Part shown: positions 31,736 to 43,905 of the stretch, piece by piece
Position numbering within the stretch: the stretch's first letter is position 1
Layout: the number at the start of each line of letters is the position of its first letter
NCBI GenBank assembly: GCA_003996215.1
Contig: QJPP01000277.1
Location: 930,001-994,000, forward strand
Direction: 5' to 3'
Origin: Jaltomata sinuosa
Taxonomy: Eukaryota; Streptophyta; Magnoliopsida; Solanales; Solanaceae
Length of the DNA stretch: 64,000 nt
The notes under the pieces: generated by a model
Databases searched by the model: none
Told to the model about the DNA's origin: nothing
The model's input: the letters and a program-made list of their open reading frames with translations, nothing else
Made by a program: the position numbers and the translations under genes

Positions 31736-34700
31736 AAGAAGGGATAGGGTGGTAGCAGAACTCAATCTGCCCCAGCAGCTCTAGGAGGTCGACCAACCCA
31801 GCAAGGCACTGCTTCTAGTTCTGGTAGTCAGCGCCATAACCATCTTTATGCCATGCTCTCTCGACAGGACCATGAGAGTTCACCAGATATCATTACTGGT
31901 ATGTTGAAAGTCTTCTCTCTAAATGTGTATGCTTTGTTGGAACCCGATGCCTCCTTATCTTTTGTGACCCCTTATGTAGTATGAAAATTTGAAATTTGTC
32001 CTAAATTACTTTTAGAACCCTTTTGTGTTTCTACTCCTGTTGGTGAGTCAGTCCTAGCCAAAAGAATCTACCAAAATTGCCCTATCTCAGTCCTTCATAG
32101 AGTCACTTCAGTGGATCTAGTAGAGTTGGAGATGACTGATTTTGACTTTATTCTTGGTATGGATTGGTTGTATGCTTGTTATGCCTTGGTCGATTGTCGT
32201 ACTCGAGTCGTCAGTTTTAAATTTCCAAATGAATCTATCTTAGAGTAGCAGGGTAGTCCTCCATCCTCGAAGGGTCATTTCATATCTTATCTTAAGGCTA
32301 GAAAGATGATTTCTAAGGGTTATGTTTTTCATATAGTTCAAGTTATGGACACGGAGTCTGAAACCCCATCCCTTCAGTTTGTCCCTGTTGTGAATGAGTT
32401 CCCAGAAGTGTTTCCCGAAGATTTGCCTGGAGTCCCTCCCAAGCGGGAGATCAACTTTGGGATACATCTTCTTCCAGATATGAATCCCATCTCTATTCCT
32501 TCCTATAGAATGGCTCCCGTGGAACTTAAAGGGTTAAAGGATCAGTTGAAGAACCTCTTGATAAGGGTTTCATCAGGCCTAGCATTTCTCCATGGGGTGC
32601 CCCAGTTTTGTTTGTGCGGAAGAAGGATGGTTCTCTTAGGATGTGTATTAAGTATCGTCAACTGAACAAGGTCACAATCAAGAATAAGTATCCCATTCCT
32701 AAGATTGATGTCTTGTTCAATCAGCTTTAGGGTGCTAGTTTCTTCTCCAAGATCGACTTTAGATCCGGTTATCATCAGCTTCGTGTTAGAGAGTATGATA
32801 TTCTGAAGACTGCCTTCAGAACTCGGTATGGTCATTATGAATTTGTTGTTATGTCTTTTGCTCTAACGAATGCTCCTGCAACTTTTATGGATTTGATGAA
32901 CCGTGTGTTCAAATAGTACTTAGATATGTTTGTGATTATTTTTATTGATGATATTCTTATCTACTCTCGGAGTGAGGAGGAACATGCAGACCATTTGAGG
33001 GTTGTGTTGCAAACTCTCAAGGATTGGCATTTGTTTGCTAAGTTTAGCAAGTATGAGTTTTGGATGCAGTCTGTTGCTTTTCTGGGTCATATTGTGATGA
33101 GAGATGGTATTTGAGTTGATTCTCTAAAGATTGAGGCAGTGAAGAACTGGCCTAGAACCACTTCTCCGTCTGATATTAGGAGCTTTTTGGTTTGGCTGGT
33201 TACTAGAGGAGATTTATGAAGGGGTTTTCTTACATTGTTGCCCTTTTGACTCGATTGACTCAGAAGAAGGTTAAGTCTTAATGGTCTGACCTTTGTGAGA
33301 AGAACTTTCAGGAATTGAAGACTAGGTTGACCGCAATACCAGTGTTTACCCTACCCGAGGGTTCGGATGACTTTGTTGTATATTGTGATGCTTCTAGAAT
33401 TGTCTTGGGTTATGTTTTGATGATGCGTGGTAAAGTGATTGCTTATGGTTCTAGGCAGATTAATACTCATGAGAAGAACTACCCTACTCATGATCTTGAG
33501 TTAGCAGTCGTGGTCTTTGCTTTGAAGATTTGGAGACACTACTTGTATGGTGAGCATATGGATGTATTCACCGATCATAAGAGTCTTCAGTATGTGTTCA
33601 CTCAAAAGGAATTGAATCTGCATCAAAGATGATGGCTTAAGCTTCTTAAGGATTATGATATGAGTGTGCTTTACCATCCGGGTAAGGCAAATATTGTAGC
33701 GGATGCACTTAGTAGATTGTGCATGGGTAGTGTGTCTTGAGTTGAAGACGAAAAGAAGGAATTAGTTAAGGAGGTTCATAGGCTTTCTTGGTTGGGAGTT
33801 CGCCTTATGGACTCGACAGAAGGTGGTGTTATTGTTCAGAATGGTTCCAAATCATCTTTGTAGCTTAAGTGAAGGCAAAGGAAGACAATGATCCCATTTT
33901 ACTTCAGCTAAAGGGTGCAGTCCAAAAGCAAAGGGTTGAGGTTTTCTCCCAAGGGGGAGATGGTGTGCTTCGTTATCAGGGTCGATTGTGTGTGCCAGAT
34001 GTAGGTTGTTGAGATAACAGATTTTGACTGAGGCTCATAGTTTTAGATATTCTATTCACCTTGGTGCCACCAAGATGTACCGTGATCTACGAGAAGTCTA
34101 TTGGTGGAATGGTATGAAGAGGGACATAGCTGACTTTGTGGCTAAATGTCCCAATTGTCAGCAAGTGAAGGTAGAGCATCAACGACCGAGTGGCATGATT
34201 TAGGATATTGACCTTCCTACTTGGATGTGAGAGGCGATCAATATGGACTTCATTACTAGGTTGCCTCATACTCGAAGGCAACCTGATTCCATTTGGGTGA
34301 TTGTCGACCAGATGACTAAGTCATCCCACTTCTTGGCTGTTAAGACTACGGATTCAGCAAATGATTATGCCAGGCTCTACATCCGGGAGATAGTCCGATT
34401 GCATGGTGTTCCATTGTCCATCATTTCAGATAGAGGTACTCAGTTTACCTCCCTGTTTTAGAGATCGTTTTAGAGAGGTCTTGGTACTCAGGTGAAGCTT
34501 AGCATAACTTTTCACCCACAGACGGATGGCCAGGCAGAGCATACTATTCAGACTTTGGAGGATATGTTGAAAGCTTGTGTGATTTATTTCAAAGGTAATT
34601 GGGATGATCACTTACCTCTTATCGAGTTTGCCTACAACAACAACTTTTATTCTAGCATCCAGATGGCTCCTTATGAGGCACTTTATGGTCGGAGGTGTAG

Positions 34701-35301
34701 GTCTCCTATTAGTTGGTTTGAGGTAGGTGAGGCAGCCTTGATTGGTCCAGATTTGGATTATGAGACTATGGAGAAGGTTTAAATTATTAGGGAGAGGTTG
34801 AAGACCGCTCAGAGTCGACATAAATCATATGCGGATGTGAGAAAAAGGGAATTGGAATTTGAAGTTGATGATTGAGTTTTTCTAAAGGCGTCACCCATGA
34901 AGGGTGTGATGTGATTTGGCAAGAAAGGGAGGCCTAGTCCCCATTTTGTAGGTCCCTATCGGATTATGAGGAGAGTAGGTAGCGTTGCTTATGAGTTGGA
35001 TTTATCAATAAAATTAGAAGTGGTTCATTCGGTTTTCCACATTTCCTTGTTGAAGAAGTGTGTTGGTAATCCGACCTTGATTGTTCCTTTAGAGGATGTG
35101 GGTGTGAAGGATAGTCTCACTTATGAGGAGGTTCCCACAGAGATCCTTGATCGTCAGATTCGGAGGCTGAGAAGCAAAGAAGTCACTTCGGTAAAAGTTC
35201 TTTGGAGAAATCAGCTTGTTGAGGGAGCTACTTGGGAAGCAGAATCAGCCATGAAAGCCAAGTACCCTCATCTCTTTCCTTCCGATCCAGTTTCCGCTTG
35301 A
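31736..35301 (+). pseudogene. Tekay pol: protease, RT, RNase H, integrase, chromodomain (decayed)
   Basis: The protease has L-L-E-P-D-A-S (about 31936), where D-P-G-A-S is usual, and I-L-G-M-D-W-L (32152). RT has P-E-V-F-P-E-D-L-P-G (32401-32430) and an intact F-I-D-D-I-L-I-Y-S (about 32938). RNase H has V-V-Y-C-D-A-S (33376) and the T-D-H-K-S-L-Q motif (33574). Integrase has C-P-N-C-Q-Q (34148) and S-D-R-G-T-Q-F near 34428. The chromodomain, S-V-K-V-L-W-R-N-Q with A-T-W-E (35190-35240), ends in TGA at 35299-35301. At least ten stops or shifts break the frame. From 35302 to 35536 is the 3' untranslated region, ending in a polypurine tract (about 35526-35535). Confidence 0.88.
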
Positions 35302-35536
35302 GGTAGTAGTTTCCTCATTATTATGTCTATCCTATTCTATTCCATCAAGCTCACCTCATGATCTTAGTGAGCATGCATGTTTTTCAAAGTTGATTCAGTC
35401 ATGTTTTAAGTTACTAGCTTAGTTTTCATGTTGGTTCTTCAAATTTTGTGTGTTGTTGATTGGTTGGGCTGTTTTCTCTTCAGTTTTCCCTTGTTTAGTC
35501 TTCATTCGATAACGAATGATCCCTAGGGGGAGATAT

Positions 35537-37567
35537 TGTAATACCTCAGAAATCAAACCAACTTTCTAAGTTTAAACCTCTGAAAAATTTCATATTTCTA
35601 GGAATTATGGGTACAAACCATGGACCGTGGTTGACACCATGAGTCATGGAATGGAACCATGGTTTGACTCCTGCAGTTAAACTTCTGGTCTGAGAACCAT
35701 GGTTTGATTCTACGTATTATAGTTTGGACCACGGACCGTAATGTAAACTCGTGGAACCAAAACCATAGATCAGTACTTTCCCTAGGAACTACGACTCAGG
35801 TCAACGGACAGTAGTTCATTCTATGGCCTATCCTGTTGACCTGTAGTTCCTCATCTGCAGCTTGAATGCTGAACCTAGAACTATTGCTCAGGTCTACGGG
35901 CCGTAGTCCAGTTGATGAGTCATCTTGTGGACTCGTGGTTTGCCTTCTGCAGCCTGACTCTGTGGCTAGGAACCACGAGTGGAAACCACAAGCCGTGGTT
36001 TGGTCTACGACTCATGGAATCCATCCGAGATCCCTGAAAGTCGATTTTTCCAGCTTTTTCTTAATTAAGTCCCAGGGGTATTTCAGTCATTACCCACCCT
36101 TTTAACTCCTAAGTGAGGTTATTTTGGCTATTCTTAGCATGATTTCTAAACCTATTAGCCTAAGTTCTTTCTCATTACCTCATTCATCTACAAAATTGGG
36201 AAAATAACTCCTTCAAGCTCCAAGTTCAAGCCTGCTTTTCTTTTCAATTTCAGTTGGGTTAGCATCAATCAAGGTATGTGGGTATTCATTAAGGGTTTCC
36301 TCTCACCCTTAATCCCAAATCCCCAAATCTTTACTTTGATTTAGCAATTTATGAAATTAGGGTTTCTTACCCAAATTAGGAAAAAGTTATGGGTTTTATT
36401 TTAAAGCCTCAATTCATGATTTCTCATCTATTACCCATGTTTTAATTGAACTTTCATAAGTGTTTTCAAAATCACATATGTTATGTATGAATTTTAGCAT
36501 GATTCCTTTGAATTGCATGTCTTCAAATAAAATTGGTATGTTTATATAGCATGACCTTTGTTTTCAGGAAATTTCATGCCTAATTCTTCAAGCTATGATT
36601 TTAGAAAGGAAAGTATATCTTGAATTATGGTTTCGCAAGGCTTTAAGACTCATGATATGAATTTGTATAACATTAGCTATGTCATTAGTTATGGTCAATT
36701 CTGTATCCAGATATGCATCCGTATTATATGAGCTATACGTATTATTTTGAGAGTAGTATTTAGCACCGAGTTGGACAGGGTGAGAGTACCCTTAGTCACA
36801 AAACTACGTGGCTCCGTAGGTTCTAAGTCCCCTCAGTTGGGCATATGATTTAGTGATCACGCCACAGTCATGCCTTTATACCCTGAAAAGGTATATTGGG
36901 TTCTTTCGATGGGGCATATACATCGGATTTCATATAGCTCACATGGTCTATGTCGGTTAGAGAACCTCCCACAGAAACAGTATCAGATTTTAAAATGCAT
37001 TGACTCTTTGCCTTCAGATCAGAACTAATATGATTACTTATGATATTTTGTATATCTTGCTTTAGCATTGCATTGAGTCTCTTGCATTTTAGTTTTACGC
37101 TCATAGCATGATTTAAGCTTTACAAGTTTATTTAACATGTTTATCTCAGATTCCTGCTTATCTCACATATTCAGTATATCCTATAGTACTGACACATATC
37201 CTGCACTGCATCCTCTTGATGATGCAGATTCGGTACTCCTCATCAGGCTAGTGGCTAGACGAAGCCGGGTATCCAGATTTTGTTGGTGAGTCCTCATTCT
37301 TCGAGGACTAGTGTTATCTTAGTTATGTTGTCTATCTTCCTTCAGATTTTCAAGTTAGTTGGGGGTCTTGTCCCATCAACTCTATTTGATAGTTTAGAGG
37401 CTTTTCAGACACAGACAATATTCAGGATTTCTTCGAATCATGTTCATCTTGATTTTTATCTTATGTATTGAGTTATCTAGTTTCTATAATGCTTTTTCTA
37501 TGCTTATTTGATATACCTGAGTTATGCTATCCCGTGTTATATCTAGGGGTAGTCTCGGGGCGTGACA
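35537..37567 (+). repeat. Right LTR of the nested Tekay element
   Basis: 2031 bp, preceded by the purine-rich CCTAGGGGGAGATAT. It aligns along its length with 28420-30539 with scattered substitutions and several deletions. It ends GGGGCGTGACA, after which the Tat RT resumes. Confidence 0.92.
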
Positions 37568-39573
37568 AAATCTTTGATGACTTGCTCCATAAAAATATTG
37601 ATTGTTATATTGATGATTTAGTGGTGAAGTTAAGAAAGAGGAGAAACCACTTGAAGGACTTGAGAATGGTGTTTGAGTTGTTGCGAAAATATCAACTCAT
37701 GATGAATCCGTTGAAATGTGCCTTTAGAGTTTATTCAGGGGGGAGAGTGGAGCCTCGAAAAGCACTATTGAGAGGAAGATCCTTCTGGAAAGTTCCTTGG
37801 CTTTATCGTGAGATATCGAGGAATTGAGATTGATCAAGCTAAAGTGGATGCAATTTTGAAAATGCTCGAGCCTCAAAATATTCATGAGTTAAAAAGTCTT
37901 CAAGAAAAGCTAGCATACTTGAGGAGGTTCATCTCGAATCTAACTGGAAGATGTCAACCATTCAACCATCTCATGAAGAAGGGTGCTCCTTTCAAGTGGG
38001 ACCAAGCTTGTAGTAACGCCTTTTTAAAGTATCAAGTCATATTTGATGAAGCCTCCAGTTCTTGGGGCTCCTATACCTAGAAAACCATTGATACTCTACA
38101 TTGCGGCTCAAGAAAGATCAGTTGGGGCACTATTGGCTCAAGAAAATAGTGAAGGCAAAGAGAACTCTCTTTATTATCTGAGCAAAATAATGACACCAAA
38201 TGAGCTGAAGTATTCTCCAATTGAGAAGTTGTGTTTGGCGTTAGTCTTCTCAATCCAAAAGATGAAGCACTAGTTTCAAGCTCACATTGATTATCTTATA
38301 TCTAGAGCAAATCCCATCAAGTTTGTGATATCGAAACCAATCCTTAGTGACCGACTTACTAGGTGGCACCTTCAGTTTCAATAGTTTGAGATTGTGTACA
38401 TCCCTCAAAAAGCTATAAATGGACAAGCATTAGCAGATTTCTTGGCGGATCACCCGATACCTAATGATTGGGAGCTAATCGATGAATTTTCTGATGAGAA
38501 TGCAATGGTTATTGAAGTTCAACCTCCATGGAAGATGTACTTTGATGGTGCAGCATATTCAGGAGTATGTGGATCACATCAATCTGGACTGAAGCTTCAC
38601 TTCCACATAAAAAGGATGGAATATTATTGGCCAACAATGGTGAAAGATTGCTTAGATTATGCTCGTAGATGCAAGGCTTGCCAGTTTCATACAAATTTTA
38701 TATATCAGTCGCCTGAAGTATTACACCCGACTATCGCATCTTGGCCATTCCACGCTTGGGGATTGGATGTTGTCGAACCACTACCCAAGTCTTCTGGTGG
38801 GCATTTGTACATCTTGGCTGCAATAGATTACTTCTTCAAATGGGCCGAAGTTCTCGCTTTTAAAGAATTTAAGAAGGAGAATACTGCGAACTTCATCAAA
38901 ATGAACATCATCTACCATTTTGGCATTCTTCGCTACATAATTACGGACAATGGAAAGCCTTTTGATAACAAGTTGATAAATAAAATTTGTGAACTCTTCG
39001 AGTTCAAGCAGCGTAAATCTTCTATGTATCATGCTGCCGCCAATGGTCTAGCTGAATATTTTAATAAGACTCTGTGCAACTTGTTGAATAAAGTCATCTC
39101 CAAGTCTAAAAGAGATTGGCACGAGCGAATGGAGGAAGCTCTGTGGGCATATAGAACAACTTATTGCACACCAACGCAAGCAACCCTATACTCACTTGAT
39201 TTCGGAGTTGAAGTCATCCTACCACTTGAGCGTCAAATACCTTCTTTAAGACTTGTTATTCAAGAAGGGCTCACTAAAGAAAAAATGTTCGATTATGTCT
39301 TGCCGAGTTAGAGGCACTGGATGAGAAGAGTCTGGAAGCTCAACAAAATCTTGAATGTTATCAAGTCCATCTATCTTGTGCTTTCAAGAAGTCAAGTACT
39401 TATAGTAAGGAGGCCTATTATCACTTCTCACAAGTTTGGGGGTAAATTTACCTCAAAGTGGGATAGACCATACGTTATACAAAAAGCATATTCAAATGGT
39501 GCTTACAATCTTGTTGATGTACATGGCGTAAGGGTTGGCCCTATCAATAAATAATTATTGAAGAAGTACTATC
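37568..39573 (+). pseudogene. Tat pol: RT from YIDD, RNase H and integrase
   Basis: RT resumes with F-D-D-L-L-H-K and the catalytic Y-I-D-D at 37606-37617, then G-I-E-I-D-Q-A-K-V-D (about 37823). RNase H has I-L-Y-I-A-A-Q-E (about 38086). The archaeal-type RNase H begins (M-Y-F-D-G-A-A, 38536) but breaks off after about ten residues and joins integrase, so most of it and the integrase N-terminus are deleted. Integrase continues with C-K-A-C (about 38671), W-G-L-D-V-V (38757) and I-I-T-D-N-G (38937). The last segment, with G-A-Y-N-L-V-D-V-H-G (about 39499), has a stop at 39552. Sequence breaks off at 39573. Confidence 0.85.
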
Positions 39574-41560
39574 TGTCACTCCTCGAGGATAGACCTTAGA
39601 CATAACACGGGACCTAGGTCACAAGTAGCCCCAAGCTAACCCTGAAACTGGCATATCATAAGAATACTATATATAATTCTAAGCATACAGTAGCATAGCT
39701 GAATCAAACATAAATGTAAGGAATAATGATTCTAAAGTATAGGAAATAGTAATCTGTCTGAAAGTCAACCGAACTACATAAGCTGAAGTCTGACTCTCTA
39801 TGTCTGGAAGCCTTTATTACTGATGAGCTGATGGGACAAGCCCCCAGCTAACTCCAAATACAAAAAGCAAAGACAAACTGCCTAACTAAAAAAGTATGTA
39901 AAACATATGTCCTTGGATGATGAGGACTCAGCACTGACTGTCGCTGATATGGCACCGGGCGAGCTAATCACGAGGCTGAAGCTGAGAACCTGAACCTGCA
40001 TCATGATAGGATACATCATATAGAGTATGCATCAGTACTTTAAATGTACTGAGCATGAGGGATATGAAAGGCTGACTAAAATGTAAATATGCTAAAATAC
40101 AGGAAAGCTATAAACTGAATGAAACTGTAGTACATAGGCCCAAAATATAATCATGCATAAACAACAAGAATGCAAGAGTAATCTGAAAAAACATGTTGAA
40201 AGCTGAAGGTAAATATAATTGAGGGCCTAATGCACTTTACTGAAACTAACACTGTGGGAGAGTCTATTAACCGACATAAACCACGTGAGCCAAACGTGGA
40301 GTCCGATGTATAAGCTCCATCGAGAGGACCCAATATACCTTGCCAGGGTATAAAGGCATGACTGTGGCGTGATCACTAAATATGATGCCCAACAAAGAGG
40401 ACTTATAAACCTACATTGACATATAGTTCTTGGACCTTAAGGGTACACTGAACCCTGGTATAACTCGTTGCTAAACACTACTCCCAAATTGAACACTAAT
40501 AGCTCTTTACAACTGAAGTTCTGAATTAACTAACTGGTCTGAAATCTCTAGTTTTTTTGGAATACTGTAGTAACCTGAAATCTGATTGAATTCTTGTTTT
40601 AACCCAAAACTAGTGGTCTAGGATAAGTTTTGAGGGAAAGCTATTACTTTGGAAAAATACTACAATTTAGGGCTAAATTCATAGTTTCTCAAATCATGGT
40701 GAAAACTTATGCAAATCATTAAAACACAATACAATTTATATATAATAGGATGTAAATCATGTGGGGATCATGAAGATGGATTTCTATAGCAATCTATTAA
40801 AAAGGGTAAGAACCCTAGTTCCAAAACCATGAAAATTACTTTAAAAGCATGAGATTTTTGGGCATAAGGGCGGACTAAGCTCTTAATGAATACCCACATA
40901 CCTGATAGATGACAATGCCTGCAAGAAATCTGAAGTTGAGGCTTAGAGAAGAAGCCCTAGGTCTGAAAATTTTGAGAAAAACGCTCCTTTTTGCTAGAGA
41001 ACTGACTAGAGAGAAAAACTGATTTATTTTGGGGGTTTTCCTAAATAAAATAAGTGTAAGACTATTTATTTATAGTCGGAGCTAAAATAAGAAGGAAAGG
41101 TCTAAAATACCCCTGAGAAATTAAATTAAAAACTACTGAAAAAATTCGTGACCAGGTTCCACAATTCGTGGAAACTTCCATGACTCGTGGAACCCCGTCG
41201 TGGTCCCTGGGCCCTTTTTCTTGGTTGCGGGTCTGATAACCACGAGCCAGGTTCTCAGCTCGTAGAACCATCCACAGCTCGTGGAACCTACTTGTGGTTC
41301 CTGAGGGATTTGATGACCCTCTGGTCTGAGTTCCACGGATGGATCCCACGGCTCGTGGAAACTTCCATGGCTCGTGGAACCAGTCTGTGGTTCTCATAGG
41401 GAATGTAAGCCCTCTGATCTGATTCCATGGGCATAGTCCATGACTCGTGGAACCTTTCACGACTCATAAAACTGACTTGTGGTTCGACTGACAGTTGAAA
41501 TTTTAGATTTTTTCTGGTTTTATGAGTTGAGTCTAGGCTTGGAAGTTCTGGGGTGTTACA
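39574..41560 (-). repeat. Tekay-type 3' LTR of the chimera
   Basis: On the minus strand it begins TGTAACACCCCAGAAC and ends GGAGTGACA, 1987 bp, related to but diverged from the LTRs of the nested Tekay element. A TATA-like CTATAAATAAATAG lies near 41060-41080. The CCACGAGTCGTGG-type word block is at 41140-41480, just upstream of it. Confidence 0.82.
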
Positions 41561-41576
41561 ATATATCCCCCTTGGG
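41561..41576 (-). other. Polypurine tract of the Tekay part
   Basis: On the minus strand CCAAGGGGGATATAT lies directly before the LTR, the plus-strand priming site. Confidence 0.65.
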
Positions 41577-41784
41577 ATCATTCATCCTCGAATGAGACTA
41601 ACCAAGCTGAGTTTGGATGGAAAGAGCTGCTATCCCTATCAACTGAGTACTAGAAACTGATATCTAACTGAACTGAGTTCCATGAACATGCAAATATGCT
41701 GAAATGCAAGGATAACTAAGGGAACAAGGTACTGAGACTGAATTTTACAAGAGTAAACTGAGAGACTGGAGAGGAATTATTACC

Positions 41785-43905
41785 TCAAGATGAAACTAAA
41801 TCGGAAGGAAAGAGGTGGGGATACTTGGCCATCATGGCTGCTTCTACTTCCCAAGTAGCTCCCTCTACGGACTGATTCCTCCACAAAACCTTTACAGAGG
41901 GAACTTTCTTATTCCTCAACCTACAAACTTGACATTCAAGAATCTCAACTAGGCTGTCCTTCACGTACACACTCTCTAAAGGAACAATCGAAGCCGGATC
42001 ACCCACACATTTCTTCAACAAGGAAATGTGAAAGTCTGGATGAACCGCTGCTAGTTCTGCTGGCAGCTCTAACTCGTAGGCCACATTACCAATCCTTTTC
42101 AGGATCCTGTAAGGACCTACATACCTGGGGATGAGCTTCCTCTTCTTGCCAAATCTCATCACTCCCTTCATGGGTGACACTTTCAGGAAAACCCAATCAT
42201 CAATTTCAAACTCTAAGTCCCTTCTCCTCACATATGCATAGGACTTTTGATGATTCTGAGCTATTTTCAATCTCTTATTGATGAGCTAAGCTTTGTACAT
42301 AGCCTCATGAACCGAATCTGGCCTGATCAAGGCCGCTTTACCTACATCGAACCAACCAACCGGAGACCTACATCTACACCTATAGAGTGCCTCATATTGG
42401 GCCATATGAATACTGGAGTGGAAACTGTTATTATAGGCAAACTCTATGAGAGGTAGGTGATCATACCAACTACCTTTGAAATCGATCACACAAGCTCTCA
42501 ACATTTCATCTAAGGTCTGAATGGTACTCTCTACCTGACCATCCGTCTATGGATAAAATATTGTACTGAGATTCACTTGAGTACCAAGACCTTTCTGAAA
42601 TGATCTCCATAAATGAGATGTAAACTGAGGACCTCTATCTGATATGATAGACAGGGGAACCCCATGCAACCTAACTATCTCGCTGAAGTAGAGTTTGGCA
42701 TAGTCCTCCATTAAATCTGTAGTCTTGACCGCTAAGAAGTGGGTTGACTTAGTGACTCTGTCCACTATCACCAAAATAGAGTCACGCTACCTGTGAGTAT
42801 GATTAGAGCCGTAATAAAGTCCATGTTGATCACTTCCCACTTCCAAGTAGTAATGCTGATGTCCTGAGTCACACCTCCCAATTTCTGATGTTCTACTTTA
42901 ATCTGTTGACAGTTGTGACACTTAGCCACAAAATATGTGATGTCCCTTTTCTTGTCGTTCCACCAATAGACTTCCCATAGATCATGATATATCTTAGTGG
43001 CACCGGGATGAATACAATATCTAGAATTACGGGCTTTTATAAGGATCTACTGCCTCAACTCGCCCACATTAGGTACATATAAACGACCTTGGTAACGAAG
43101 CACACCATCTCCCCCTTGAGAGAAAACCTCTACTCTCTGCTGATGAACTGCACCTTTCAACTGAAGCAATATGGGATTATTGTCTTGTTTCTCTTTAACC
43201 TCTGCTACCAATGAAGATTTTGACCCATTCTGGACTATCACACCACCATCTGTCATGTCCATGAGGCAAACTCCTAAGAGAGCAAGCCTATGAACATCCC
43301 TAGCTAATTCCTTCCTCTCCTCCTTAACATGTGACACACTACCCATGGACAGTCTGCTGAGGGCATCAGACACTACATTAGCCTTACCCGGATGGTAGAG
43401 CACATTCATATCGTAGTCTTTGAGGAACTCAAGCCACCTTCTCTGATGAAGATTCAACTCTTTTTGGGTGAATACATACTGGAGGCTCTTATGATCTATG
43501 AACATATCAACATGAACACTATACAAGTAGTGTCTCCAGATCTTTAGGGTGAATACAACAGCTACAAGTTCAAGGTCATGAGTTGGGTAGTTCTTCTCAT
43601 GGACCTTAAGCTGTCTGGAAGTATAAGCTATGACCTTACCCTAATGTATCAAAACATAACCCAGGACGACCCTGGATGCATTTCAATAACCCACAAAACA
43701 GTCTGAATCTGAACCCTCTAGTAGAGTCAAAACGGGAGCTGTAGTTGACCTGGTCTTCAGTTCTAAGAGGATTTTCTCACACTCCTCTGACCACTGGAAC
43801 TTGACCTTTTTCTGAGTCAACTTGGTCAATGGGGCAGCTATGGATGAAAATCCTTCTACTAACCTCCTGTAATAACTAGCCAAACCTAAGAAACTTCTGA
43901 TGCCA
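41785..43905 (-). pseudogene. Tekay-derived RT end, RNase H, integrase and chromodomain
   Basis: From the junction, read on the minus strand: F-L-G-L-A-S-Y-Y-R-R, the RT/RNase H connection, RNase H with a break at 43526-43683, the T/I-D-H-K-S-L-Q motif (about 43480), integrase zinc motif C-H-N-C-Q-Q (about 42905), I-S-D-R-G-P-Q-F (about 42640) and the chromodomain with S-V-K-V-L-W-R-N-Q and A-T-W-E near 41850-41900. Stops occur between these blocks, for example near 42286 and 42547. The order and sequence match the nested Tekay element. Confidence 0.83.

Larger units (their letters stand above)
28420..37567 (+). mobile_element. Tekay (Del) chromovirus, full-length, nested in Tat RT
   Basis: Two long LTRs (28420-30539 and 35537-37567) starting TGTAA and ending GTGACA flank an interior with an initiator-Met tRNA primer site, gag, protease, RT, RNase H, integrase and a C-terminal chromodomain, the Tekay order. 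The flanks AAATATT and AAATCTT agree except for one base, fitting a short target duplication that has mutated. LTR differences include indels of tens of bases, so the insertion is not recent. Many stops inactivate the coding region. Confidence 0.92.
17154..39573 (+). mobile_element. Tat-type Ty3/Gypsy LTR retrotransposon, split by two insertions, right end not seen
   Basis: The parts in order are: left LTR, primer site, gag, [CACTA insertion 19877-24548], gag/protease (duplicated), RT N-half, [Tekay insertion 28420-37567], RT from YIDD onward, RNase H, a remnant of the second (archaeal-type) RNase H, and integrase. Removing the two insertions brings RT and gag back into register. Gag and pol resemble the Tat lineage, which carries a second RNase H. 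At 39574 the sequence changes abruptly to an LTR of a minus-strand element, before any polypurine tract or right LTR of this element. Multiple stops and frameshifts show it is inactive. Confidence 0.82.

Noticed and set aside
41062..41581. Several open frames on both strands within the Tekay LTR
   Set aside because: They reflect the GC-rich palindromic words (CCACGAGTCGTGG type), which lack stops in many frames; this is U3 DNA.
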